A model generated the notes under the pieces. That model saw only the letters and a program-made list of their open reading frames with translations. It did no database searches and was not told the origin of the DNA. A stretch of 64,000 nucleotides of DNA, taken from Bradyrhizobium arachidis (lineage in GTDB: Bacteria; Pseudomonadota; Alphaproteobacteria; Rhizobiales; Xanthobacteraceae). A program made the translations under genes and the position numbers. The stretch is taken from positions 5,766,001-5,830,000 of the forward strand of contig NZ_CP077970.1 of NCBI RefSeq assembly GCF_024758505.1, written 5' to 3'. Shown here in pieces: positions 18,395 to 26,022 of this stretch (the stretch's first letter is position 1; every line of letters begins with the position of its first letter).

Positions 18395-18550
18395 TTAGTG
18401 CTTCTCCATCAACGGGAGCACCGGGGCAAAACGTTCGGAGAACGTCGCTGCCTTGGCGTCGCGAGCTGCGGCAAGCGAGGCCGAAATGAAAGTGTGAAAC
18501 CCTAGTGCGGCGACCGCGAGCAAGGCGGCGGCGAAGACCAGATGGCGCAT
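18395..18550 (-). CDS. Small membrane-anchored or secreted protein, 51 residues
   Basis: A short gene: ATG at 18550, stop at 18395, preceded by a very strong ribosome site (AGGAGGGAGG). The product starts MRHLVFAAALLAVAALGFHTF, a single membrane anchor or signal peptide, and ends in a short soluble tail rich in Ala, Arg and Phe. It is convergent with the GFA gene. No family recognised. Confidence 0.55.
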   Translation of the reverse strand: MRHLVFAAALLAVAALGFHTFISASLAAARDAKAATFSERFAPVLPLMEKH

Positions 18551-18867
18551 TCCTCCCTCCTTCTGAGGCTCGACTACCGCAAAGGATGGAACGGCTTTGT
18601 TTCAGGACCTTTTCGTGCGGCCGGAAAATGATTTCGCTCAAGAGACTGTGATGAGGTCCGGTTCGTGCAGCCGCGTGCGGCAACGAGGTCGGCATACCTC
18701 CGTATAGCCCGCTCATCACTTGTTATGCCCTGCGCATAGGCTCGTACAATTGAGCGGCGGCGAGAGGCTCTTATGCTCGAAGACTAGTCCAAAGTGACGC
18801 ATGAACGGCGCGAACGCCACTCTCGAACAGCGCGACCAACAATGCAGGGTCTCTAAGGAACACTCAA
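18551..18867. other. Intergenic region, 317 bp, between divergent small genes
   Basis: No gene seen. A TTGTTA (18720-18725) and TACAAT (18745-18750) pair, 19 bp apart, could be a sigma-70-like promoter for the 51-residue gene at 18868, though the spacing is long and the distance to the gene is about 117 bp. Confidence 0.35.
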
Positions 18868-19023
18868 ATGAACGTCGTCATTCAGAAGCACAATGGCCTC
18901 TGGCACCTCATGGTCGGGTCATGTCAGATCCGCACGCCTTTCCTGGAAACACAGGATCGCGAGCTGGTCGTGAATTACGCCCGGCGCGCCTACCCCGGCG
19001 CCAGGATCTTCCAGCGCGACTGA
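18868..19023 (+). CDS. Small conserved-looking cytoplasmic protein, 51 residues
   Basis: ATG at 18868 follows an AAGGA ribosome site with good spacing. The 51-residue product opens MNVVIQKHNGLWHLMVGSCQ and closes with VNYARRAYPGARIFQRD. It has the look of a compact beta-beta-alpha domain, loosely like DUF2188, but I do not claim membership. It converges with the ParB-like gene 14 bp away. Function unknown. Confidence 0.55.
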   Translation: MNVVIQKHNGLWHLMVGSCQIRTPFLETQDRELVVNYARRAYPGARIFQRD

Positions 19024-19037
19024 TGTGAGCGCTGCGC

Positions 19038-19658
19038 CTAATCTTCAGCCGGGCCGCACCAACCGGGCAGATAGATCGCATCCTTACTCTTGGCAGCAGA
19101 AAGCCCCCTTTCAACCGCCTTGTCGAAATCGGCGTCGACCGCCTTGCGCGACAGCTTGCGGCGCAGGAAGTCGGCCCACAGGAATTCGGAGAACGGCGTG
19201 GTATCCTTGGCGAAGCCACCCATGCGGCGCAGTTCGCCGGCGAGGCTGCGGAACGGATCGTCCTTGAGATCGGCGACCGATTTCGGCAGGTCCTTGAAAT
19301 GCCGCCGCTCGCCCTTGGCGTCGTAAGGATAGACCCAGCGCTTGTTGTCCATCACGCCCCAGAAGGCGTCGCGTTCGACCATGGTGAGATCGCCGACCAG
19401 CGTCACCAGCACGTCCTTGACGCCTTCGTCGTGCAGCGCGCGGGCGAGATGATGATGATCGATCACGTAGTAGCGTTCGTCGGGGCCGCGCACGACGGGA
19501 ATCATGTGCTTGCCGAGCAGATCGGCCTGCTTCTTCCTGTCGTGCTCGCGCCAGCGCTTGCGCTTCTCCTTCACCTCGCGCATGCCGACCGTCATCTGCG
19601 TCGGACGCAGCGACAGGATCGACACCGGATGAACTCTTGGCTCGCGCATGTTGGTCAT
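19038..19658 (-). CDS. ParB-like nuclease-domain protein (ParBc_2 type)
   Basis: A 206-residue protein with an N-terminal ParB-like domain of the ParBc_2 kind: RVHPVSILSLRPTQMTVGM at the start and a YVIDHHHLARALHDEG segment near residue 65, which replaces the GERR-type box of chromosomal ParB. It lacks a helix-turn-helix, so it is not a partition protein. Relatives of this family are of unknown function; a nucleotide-binding or nuclease-like role is possible. It stands alone between small unrelated genes. Confidence 0.75.
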   Translation of the reverse strand: MTNMREPRVHPVSILSLRPTQMTVGMREVKEKRKRWREHDRKKQADLLGKHMIPVVRGPDERYYVIDHHHLARALHDEGVKDVLVTLVGDLTMVERDAFWGVMDNKRWVYPYDAKGERRHFKDLPKSVADLKDDPFRSLAGELRRMGGFAKDTTPFSEFLWADFLRRKLSRKAVDADFDKAVERGLSAAKSKDAIYLPGWCGPAED

Positions 19659-19875
19659 GGTCGGATGGCCCCTCGCCTGGTTGCATTGGTCGCTGTCGCG
19701 TCGTTTCGATTATGCCATGGCTGAAACGGTTGAGACGAGCCTGGACGGCGTTTTTGCGCCGCAACTCTCCGGCATTTTCGCCCGCCGTCACACGCCAATG
19801 TTGCGCAGAATTTTCTGCAACGCGCGGGCGCCGTGTGCTATCTAAAATTTGCTGCTTCGGAGCTGATCTTCGCGC

Positions 19876-20223
19876 ATGAAAACCGAGCGCCCCACAATTC
19901 CGGATAGCGAGCACCGGGTGCTCCAGTTCAGGCCCCGCACCTCGCCCCAGCCGCGGGCCCTGCGGGGTATCGGGACGGTGCAGCCGATGCGCGCCGAGGT
20001 CCAGGCGGAACCGCTCGACCTGTCGCGTTACGAGCAGCCGCGCGAACAGCCCGACGACTTCCGCCACCGCATGCTTGCCAATATCGCGGCACTCGCCTTC
20101 ACGATCGCGCTGACCGCGATCGGGATTTGGCTCGCGGTCAGCATCGCCGACCTGCGCCGGACCCAGGATTGCGTCCTGATGGGCCGCCGCGACTGCGTGA
20201 AGATCACGACGCCGCATCTTTAG
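19876..20223 (+). CDS. Hypothetical single-pass membrane protein
   Basis: A 115-residue protein with a proline- and arginine-rich cytoplasmic N terminus (about 65 residues), one membrane helix near residues 70-92 (MLANIAALAFTIALTAIGIW) and a short tail with a C-X(8)-C pair (DCVLMGRRDC). No family recognised. Codon use is like its neighbours. The next 286 bp before acpXL carry a repeat element. Confidence 0.6.
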   Translation: MKTERPTIPDSEHRVLQFRPRTSPQPRALRGIGTVQPMRAEVQAEPLDLSRYEQPREQPDDFRHRMLANIAALAFTIALTAIGIWLAVSIADLRRTQDCVLMGRRDCVKITTPHL

Positions 20224-20283
20224 GCGTTCTGGCGGCCCCGGGCGGCCGCCCAATACCCCCGGCCGGAGGCCGATTCTTGTTTT

Positions 20284-20334
20284 GACGCGTTTTCTTCACG
20301 CGAACCGGGGGTCCACTTCGCTGGAAAACGCTTT
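20284..20334. repeat. Interspersed palindromic repeat, GCGTTTTC family
   Basis: GCGTTTTC (20287-20294) and GAAAACGC (20324-20331) bracket TTCACGCGAACCGGG...CCACTTCGCT. This arrangement matches a short repeat I recall as widespread between genes of Bradyrhizobium. It lies in the gap upstream of acpXL. Confidence 0.6.
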
Positions 20335-20509
20335 GGCCCTAGCCTTCCCCAGCCCTGTCCGGCTCCATTGAACTCAGGGCGGCGCTCCGATATACGGGCA
20401 CACGACCCGGCCAGAGGGACTCTCAGGGCATCACTCGGGGCGCGATGCCCGCCCACCGTACCACTCTGGAAAATCTGAAAAATACCCGCAATATATCAAA
20501 GGCTTAGTG

Positions 20510-20797
20510 ATGTCCTCTACATTCGATCAGGTCGCCACGATCATCGCTGAAACCTGCGACATCCCGCGCGACACGATCACGCCGGATAGCCACGCCATCG
20601 ACGATCTCGGCATCGACAGCCTGGATTTCCTGGACATCGCATTTGCGATCGACAAGCAGTTCGGAATCAAGCTGCCGCTGGAGAAGTGGACCCAGGAGGT
20701 CAACGACGGCAAGGCGACCACCGAGCAGTATTTCGTGCTGAAGAACCTGTGCGCGCGCATCGACGAATTGGTTGCGGCCAAGGGCGCGAGCGCCTAA
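20510..20797 (+). CDS. acpXL: Acyl carrier protein AcpXL, for very-long-chain fatty acids of lipid A
   Basis: A 95-residue acyl carrier protein. The phosphopantetheine attachment serine is Ser37 in [10 protein letters not shown]. It is longer than the housekeeping AcpP and has the AcpXL-type C-terminal extension ([14 protein letters not shown], then [12 protein letters not shown]). It carries the growing C26-C28 hydroxylated chain that is later placed on lipid A of the outer membrane. ATG at 20510 is preferred to a GTG one codon earlier. It is the first gene of the acpXL-fabZXL-fabF2XL-fabF1XL-lpxXL run; in rhizobia this lipid affects membrane stability and symbiosis. Confidence 0.93.
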   Translation: MSSTFDQVATIIAETCDIPRDTITPDSHAIDDLGIDSLDFLDIAFAIDKQFGIKLPLEKWTQEVNDGKATTEQYFVLKNLCARIDELVAAKGASA

Positions 20798-20807
20798 TCG
20801 CGCAGCC

Positions 20808-21278
20808 ATGCAACTCGAATACTTCCATCTGATCGACCGCATCGTCGACCTCAAGGTCGACGAGAAGAAGGTCGTCGTCGAAGCCCAGGTTCCGCAAGAG
20901 AGCACCATCTTCGAGGGGCACTTCCCGGGCTATCCCCTGATGCCCGGCGTGCTGCTGATCGAATCGATGGCGCAGGCCTCGGGCTGGCTGCTGCTGGGCG
21001 TGCTGAAGTTCGAGCGGATGCCGATTCTCGCCGCCGTGAAGGAAGCCAAGGTGCGCGGCTCGGTCTTCCCGGGCGACCTCATGAGCATCGAGGCCACGGT
21101 CGCCCATGAGGGCTCGGGCTACGCGATGACCGAGGCCAAGATCCGGGTCAACGGCAAGCTGCGTGCGAACTCGACGCTCACCTTCACGCTGATCCCCTTC
21201 CCCAATGCGGATATGCGCGCCTTCATGGACACGGTCGCCAAGCGCGTCGGATTTCCGCAACAGGCGGTATCGCCATGA
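20808..21278 (+). CDS. fabZXL: 3-hydroxyacyl-ACP dehydratase of the VLCFA pathway
   Basis: A 156-residue hotdog-fold dehydratase. The FEGHFPGYPLMPGVLLIESMAQ stretch near residue 35 contains the catalytic histidine and the glutamate of FabZ-type enzymes (H in GHFPG, E in LIESMAQ). It removes water from the 3-hydroxyacyl chain on AcpXL. ATG at 20808 lies 10 bp after the acpXL stop. Its stop overlaps an ATG (21275) that opens a five-codon reading frame before fabF2XL. Confidence 0.92.
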   Translation: MQLEYFHLIDRIVDLKVDEKKVVVEAQVPQESTIFEGHFPGYPLMPGVLLIESMAQASGWLLLGVLKFERMPILAAVKEAKVRGSVFPGDLMSIEATVAHEGSGYAMTEAKIRVNGKLRANSTLTFTLIPFPNADMRAFMDTVAKRVGFPQQAVSP

Positions 21279-21288
21279 CTGAATCGAC

Positions 21289-22491
21289 ATGACTGACACC
21301 GCCTCGAAGCCCGGCCAGACCGAAGTCTGGATCACCGGCATTGGACTTGCGACCTCGCTCGGCGAAGGGCTCGATGCGAATTGGGCCGCGCTCGGCGAGC
21401 GCCGCGTCAATGTCGACGACAAGGGCTTTGCGCCCTACATCGTCCACCCCCTGATGCCGGTGACCCTGGACGCCCAGATCCCGAAGAAGGGCGACCAGCG
21501 GCAGATGGAAGCCTGGCAGCGCATCGGCACCTATGCCGCGGGCCTGGCGCTGGATTCCGCGGGTATCAAGGGCAATAAAGACATCCTCTCCAAGATCGAC
21601 ATGGTGGTTGCCGCCGGTGGCGGCGAGCGCGACCTGTCGGTCGATACCGGCGTGCTCAATGCCGAGGCCAAAGGCAACAACGCCCCCGGCTTCCTCAACG
21701 AGCGGCTGATGAGCGATTTGCGCCCGACGCTGTTCCTGGCGCAGCTCTCCAACCTGCTCGCCGGCAACATCGCCATCGTGCACGGCGTCTGCGGCACCTC
21801 GCGCACCTTCATGGGCGAAGAGGTCGCGGGTGCCGACGCAATGCGGATCGCGCTGGCGCGGATCATGTCCGGCGAAAGCGATATCGCGCTGGTCGGCGGC
21901 TCGCATAATGGCGAGCGCAAGGACCTGCTGGTGCTCTACGAATTCGGCGACTTCAACCTGAAGGACAAGTTCGCCCCCGTCTGGGCGCGCAAGGACCATG
22001 CAGGTTTTGCGCTCGGCTCGGCCGGCGCGTTCCTGGTGCTGGAATCCAGGGCGCATGCGGAAGCGCGCGGTGCAAAGCCGTTCGCAAGGCTCACCAACGT
22101 CGTTGCCGATCTCGCCCGGCGCAAGCAGCCCGGCGATATGGCAGCGACCCTGGAGAAGCTCTGGGCGAAGCTGCCGACCCGCGCGGGCAAGGGCGCAATC
22201 ATTACCGGCGCGACCGGTGCCGAGCCCGCGACGTCGGAAGAACGGAGCTTCCTCGGCAAGCATGCCGACTTCCCGGTGCGGGCCACCGGCACGATGTTCG
22301 GCCATACGATGGAGACGCAGTTCCCGCTCGGGATCGCGCTGGCTGCGCTGGCGCTGTCGCGGGGGGCGTTGTTTCCGCCCAACGATTCGACCGGGCTCGA
22401 GATTGAAATGACCGACAAACCGACCCAGATTGTGGTGGTGGGGGCCGGTCACTGGCGCGGCGAAGGCATGGCGCTGGTGGAAGCCGTCTAG
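21289..22491 (+). CDS. fabF2XL: Beta-ketoacyl-ACP synthase of the VLCFA pathway, FabF2XL type
   Basis: A 400-residue ketosynthase. The nucleophile is Cys168 in HGVCGTSRT and a late histidine is kept in GTMFGHTMETQ near residue 342. The first active-site histidine, expected in an NAHGTST segment, is not present: the corresponding region reads ITGATGAEPATSEE. This suggests altered catalysis or a chain-length-factor-like role paired with FabF1XL. Position in the cluster supports the XL assignment. ATG at 21289 follows a mini reading frame that overlaps fabZXL. Confidence 0.85.
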   Translation: MTDTASKPGQTEVWITGIGLATSLGEGLDANWAALGERRVNVDDKGFAPYIVHPLMPVTLDAQIPKKGDQRQMEAWQRIGTYAAGLALDSAGIKGNKDILSKIDMVVAAGGGERDLSVDTGVLNAEAKGNNAPGFLNERLMSDLRPTLFLAQLSNLLAGNIAIVHGVCGTSRTFMGEEVAGADAMRIALARIMSGESDIALVGGSHNGERKDLLVLYEFGDFNLKDKFAPVWARKDHAGFALGSAGAFLVLESRAHAEARGAKPFARLTNVVADLARRKQPGDMAATLEKLWAKLPTRAGKGAIITGATGAEPATSEERSFLGKHADFPVRATGTMFGHTMETQFPLGIALAALALSRGALFPPNDSTGLEIEMTDKPTQIVVVGAGHWRGEGMALVEAV

Positions 22492-22517
22492 GGCGAGAAA
22501 TCGCTTTTGCTCTTTGT

Positions 22518-22559
22518 TCGAGCATGATCTTTCCGGACGCTTTTCCGGATCATGCTCGA
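22518..22559. repeat. Palindromic repeat, GAGCATGATC family
   Basis: TCGAGCATGATC (22518-22529) pairs with GATCATGCTCGA (22548-22559): a perfect 12-bp inverted repeat around CTTTCCGGACGCTTTTCCG-type sequence. It sits inside the operon between fabF2XL and fabF1XL. A related copy lies at 52353-52399. It could form an mRNA hairpin affecting the downstream gene. Confidence 0.75.
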
Positions 22560-22577
22560 GGGACAAGTGGGGAAAAC

Positions 22578-23855
22578 ATGACTGCACCACGCGACAAGCT
22601 CGGACGTCCGATCGTCGTCGTCACCGGCATGGGCATCATGACGTCGCTCGGCGCCGGCAAGGCCGACAACTGGGCCAAGCTCGTGGCCGGCGAATCCGGC
22701 ATCCGCACCATCACGCGCTTTCCGATCGACGGCCTGAAGACTACGATGGCCGGCACGGTCGATTTCGTCACCGTCGATCCGTTCTCCTCCACCGGACTTT
22801 CCGAGCGGATGGCCGAGATCGTCACGCAGGAAGCGCTCGAGCAGGCCGGCATCGGCGCCAAGGGCGACTTCCCGGGCCCCCTCTTCCTGGCGGTCGCGCC
22901 GGTCGAGGTCGAATGGCCGCAGCGCCGCGAGCTCGGCCGCGCCGTCGGCAAGCAGGATTTTGACTACAACGATCTCCTGCGCATTTCCGGCGGCGGCAAA
23001 TACGCCGACTTCCATCACCGCTTCATGTTCGGCTCGGTTGCAGCCCACCTCGCCGAGTCCTTCGGCACCAAGGGTTCGCCGATCTCGCTGTCGACGGCCT
23101 GTGCGTCCGGCGCGACCTCGATCCAGCTCGGCGTCGAGGCGATCCGCCGCGGCGAGACCGACGCTGCGCTGTGCGTTGCAACCGACGGCACGGTCAATCC
23201 GGAAGCGCTGGTGCGCTTCTCGCTGCTCTCTGCGCTCTCGACCCAGAACGATCCGCCGCAGGCCGCCTCAAAGCCGTTCTCCAAGAACCGCGACGGCTTT
23301 GTCATGGCTGAAGGCGCCGGCGCCCTCGTGCTCGAAAGCTACGAGGCAGCGGTGGCGCGCGGCGCAAAGATCCTCGGCGTGGTCGCCGGCTGCGGCGAGC
23401 TCACCGATTCCTTCCATCGCACCCGCTCCTCGCCCGATGGCAAGCCGGCGATCGGCTGCGTGCTGAAGACGCTGGCGGATGCCGGCATGGCGCCCGAGCA
23501 GATCGATCACATCAACGCCCACGGCACCTCGACGCCCGAAAACGACAAGATGGAATATCTGGCGACCAACGCGGTGTTCGGTGAGCACACCTCGAAGATC
23601 CCGGTGACGTCGAACAAGTCGGCGGTCGGCCACACCATCTCTGCGGCCGGTGCCGTCGAGGCCATCTTCTCGCTGCTGACGCTGGAGCATCAGCGCATCC
23701 CGCCGACCCTCAACTATGAGAACCCGGATCCGGCGATCCTGTTCGACGTCGTCGGCAACAAGGCGCGCGATGCTCGCGTCACCGCCGTGATGTCGAACTC
23801 GTTCGGCTTCGGCGGCCAGAACGCCTCGCTGATCCTGACGCGCGAGCCGGCGTAA
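22578..23855 (+). CDS. fabF1XL: Beta-ketoacyl-ACP synthase of the VLCFA pathway, FabF1XL type
   Basis: A 425-residue KAS II-type condensing enzyme with a complete active site: Cys175 in STACASGAT, histidine in HINAHGTSTP near residue 318, histidine in NKSAVGHTISAAG near 354, and the NSFGFGGQNAS C-terminal motif. It extends the AcpXL-bound chain with malonyl units. ATG at 22578 is chosen over an earlier in-frame start (22524), which lies within the palindrome. The gap to fabF2XL holds the repeat at 22518-22559. The next gene is lpxXL, with no dehydrogenase between. Confidence 0.92.
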   Translation: MTAPRDKLGRPIVVVTGMGIMTSLGAGKADNWAKLVAGESGIRTITRFPIDGLKTTMAGTVDFVTVDPFSSTGLSERMAEIVTQEALEQAGIGAKGDFPGPLFLAVAPVEVEWPQRRELGRAVGKQDFDYNDLLRISGGGKYADFHHRFMFGSVAAHLAESFGTKGSPISLSTACASGATSIQLGVEAIRRGETDAALCVATDGTVNPEALVRFSLLSALSTQNDPPQAASKPFSKNRDGFVMAEGAGALVLESYEAAVARGAKILGVVAGCGELTDSFHRTRSSPDGKPAIGCVLKTLADAGMAPEQIDHINAHGTSTPENDKMEYLATNAVFGEHTSKIPVTSNKSAVGHTISAAGAVEAIFSLLTLEHQRIPPTLNYENPDPAILFDVVGNKARDARVTAVMSNSFGFGGQNASLILTREPA

Positions 23856-23874
23856 GCCGGCCGCTCTCTCGTCC

Positions 23875-24810
23875 ATGAACCGCCTGCTCCTTCGTACCAA
23901 GGCGCGCCTGCGCGACGCCCTCAAGCCGCTGGGCGACGCCGCAGTCGGCGGGCTGACGATCGCGCTGTTGCGCACGACGCGCTATTTCGACCCGGACAAG
24001 ACCGCCGATTTCTTCGGCCGCGCCGCGCATTTCATCGGCCGTCGCCTGCGCGAGGATCGCATCGGCCGCGAGAATTTGACGGCGGCGTTCCCTGAGAAAT
24101 CGCCGGAAGAGATCGAAAAAATTCTCACCGGCGTCTGGCACAATCTCGGCCGCATCGGCGCCGAGTTCGCCCATCTCGATCACATCTGGGACTACGACGT
24201 CGATCATCCGGACAAGCCGAGCCGCATCGAGTTCGGCGCGCGCACGAAACAGCTGTTCGACGGCCTGCGCGACGACGGCAAGCCGGCGATCTTCTTTGCC
24301 AGCCATACCGGCAACTGGGAAATTCCGGCGCTCGGCGCAGTCGCCCACGGGCTCGACTGCGCGATCCTGTTCCGCAGGCCGAACAGCGAGGCCGCCGACC
24401 GTGCCATCGAGAAGACGCGCGCGGTGAAGATGGGCACGCTGGTCGCAGCCGGGCGCGATGCGCCGCTCAAGCTCGGCCAGGCGCTTCAGAACGGCCAGCA
24501 CGTCGCCATGCTGGTCGACCAATGGTTCGGCAATGGCGTCGAGGTCACCTTCTTCGGCCGCAAGACCAAGGCCAATCCGACGCTGGCGCGCCTCGTCCGC
24601 CAGGTCGAATGCCCGATCCACGGCGTGCGCATCATCCGCCTGCCCAACCACCGCTTTCGCGCCGAGCTCACCGAAGAGGTCAAGCCGGTGCGCGATGCCG
24701 ACGGCAATATCGACATCCAGGGCACGATGCAGGCGGTGACGTCGGTGATCGAAGGCTGGGTGCGCGAATATCCGGACCAGTGGCTGTGGCTGCACCGGAG
24801 ATGGCGGTAG
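23875..24810 (+). CDS. lpxXL: Lipid A VLCFA acyltransferase LpxXL
   Basis: A 311-residue LpxL-type acyltransferase. The catalytic H-X4-E motif is His144 and Glu149 in SHTGNWE; MLVDQWFGNGVEVTFFGR near residue 210 is the second conserved block. The enzyme transfers the very long hydroxylated chain from AcpXL to lipid A at the inner membrane. Gene position, 19 bp after fabF1XL, supports the XL form over the ordinary lauroyltransferase. No hydrophobic anchor of full strength is visible at the N terminus. Confidence 0.9.
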   Translation: MNRLLLRTKARLRDALKPLGDAAVGGLTIALLRTTRYFDPDKTADFFGRAAHFIGRRLREDRIGRENLTAAFPEKSPEEIEKILTGVWHNLGRIGAEFAHLDHIWDYDVDHPDKPSRIEFGARTKQLFDGLRDDGKPAIFFASHTGNWEIPALGAVAHGLDCAILFRRPNSEAADRAIEKTRAVKMGTLVAAGRDAPLKLGQALQNGQHVAMLVDQWFGNGVEVTFFGRKTKANPTLARLVRQVECPIHGVRIIRLPNHRFRAELTEEVKPVRDADGNIDIQGTMQAVTSVIEGWVREYPDQWLWLHRRWR

Positions 24811-24812
24811 TT

Positions 24813-24899
24813 CGTCATTGCGAGGAGCCCTTGCGACGAAGCAATCCAGAGTGTCACCGCGGATGCATTCTGGATTGCTTCGCTGCGCTCGCAATGACG
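24813..24899. repeat. Palindromic repeat, GTCATTGCGAG family, copy 1
   Basis: CGTCATTGCGAG at the left and CTCGCAATGACG at the right enclose GAAGCAATCCAG and TTCTGGATTGCTTC arms. The element fills the gap between the convergent lpxXL and the binding-protein gene, where it could act as a two-way terminator. A near copy is at 40668-40746. Confidence 0.8.
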
Positions 24900-24909
24900 G
24901 GCGTGGCGC

Positions 24910-26019
24910 CTACCGCCCCGTCTTCACCTTGGTCCACAGCCGATTGATAACGCGCTGGGTCGCCGGCTCACGCGCCGTGATGACGAACAGCTTTGCGAGC
25001 GTCGCTTCGTCCGGATAGATGTTCTTGTCGTTCAAAATCTTCGGATCGACCAGCTTCTGGCTCGCCAGATTGCCGTTGGCGTAGGACAGGAAGTCCGAGT
25101 TCTTGGCAGCGACGTCCGGGCGGTAGAGATAGTTGATCAGCTCGTAGGCTTCCTTGACGTTCTTGGCATCCGCGGGGATCGCGAGATTGTCGAAGAACAT
25201 CTGCGCGCCCTCCTTGGGGATCGCGTAGCCGATCTCGATGTCGCTCTTGGCTTCAGCCGCGCGGGCGCGCGCCTGCATGATGTCGCCGGACCAGCCGACC
25301 ACGAAGCAGATCTCGCCGGTCGCAAGCGCGCTCAGATACTCCGACGAGTGAAATTTTCGCACCGACGGGCGCACCTTGGCGACGGCGTCGGCGGCCTTCT
25401 CCAGGTCGGCCTGCTTGGTCGAGTTCGGATCGAGCCCAAGCCAGCTCAGTGCCGCCGGAAAGATGTCGTCGGCGGAGTCGAGCATGTGGACGCCGCAATC
25501 CCTGAACTTTGCGAGGTTCTCCGGCTTGAAGACGATGTCCCAGCTATCGATCTTCGCGTCAGGCCCGAGGATCTCCCTCACCTTCTTGACGTTGTAGCCG
25601 ATGCCCGTCGTGCCCCACATGTAGTTGGCGGCGTAGACGTTGCCGGGATCGTAGATCGCAAGGCGCTGCGTTACGACCGGCCAGGCATTGGCCAAGTTCG
25701 GCAGCTTCGACTTGTCGAGCTTCTGGAAGATGTTGGCCTTGATCTGGCGCTGCAGGAAATAGGCCGTGGGCACCACGACATCATAGCCGGACTTGCCGGC
25801 CATCAGGCGCGTCTCCAGCGTCTCGTTGGCATCAAAAGTGTCGTAGACGACCTTGATGCCGGTCTCCTTGGTGAAGGTCTCCAGGACCTCCGGCGCCATG
25901 TAGTTCGACCAGTTGTAGAAGTTGACGACGCGTTCCTCCGCATCAGCGGCTCGCGGTAGCAACGCCAGGGCTGCCGCGATCGCGATCGCAAAACGGAACC
26001 TGCTGACGTCAGTCGTCAT
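24910..26019 (-). CDS. Polyamine-type ABC transporter substrate-binding protein (PotF-like)
   Basis: A 369-residue periplasmic binding protein with a signal peptide ending near AADAEE. The mature part opens RVVNFYNWSNYMAPEVLETF, the hallmark of spermidine/putrescine binding proteins, and shows MWGTTGIGYN near residue 135. It should capture a polyamine in the periplasm. No permease gene is nearby. ATG at 26019 follows a GAGGTAGGTG ribosome site; the preceding aminotransferase ends at 26023, so the pair is tightly coupled. An amine binding protein beside an aminotransferase suggests polyamine or amino acid use, which is inference. Confidence 0.87.
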   Translation of the reverse strand: MTTDVSRFRFAIAIAAALALLPRAADAEERVVNFYNWSNYMAPEVLETFTKETGIKVVYDTFDANETLETRLMAGKSGYDVVVPTAYFLQRQIKANIFQKLDKSKLPNLANAWPVVTQRLAIYDPGNVYAANYMWGTTGIGYNVKKVREILGPDAKIDSWDIVFKPENLAKFRDCGVHMLDSADDIFPAALSWLGLDPNSTKQADLEKAADAVAKVRPSVRKFHSSEYLSALATGEICFVVGWSGDIMQARARAAEAKSDIEIGYAIPKEGAQMFFDNLAIPADAKNVKEAYELINYLYRPDVAAKNSDFLSYANGNLASQKLVDPKILNDKNIYPDEATLAKLFVITAREPATQRVINRLWTKVKTGR

Positions 26020-26022
26020 CAC

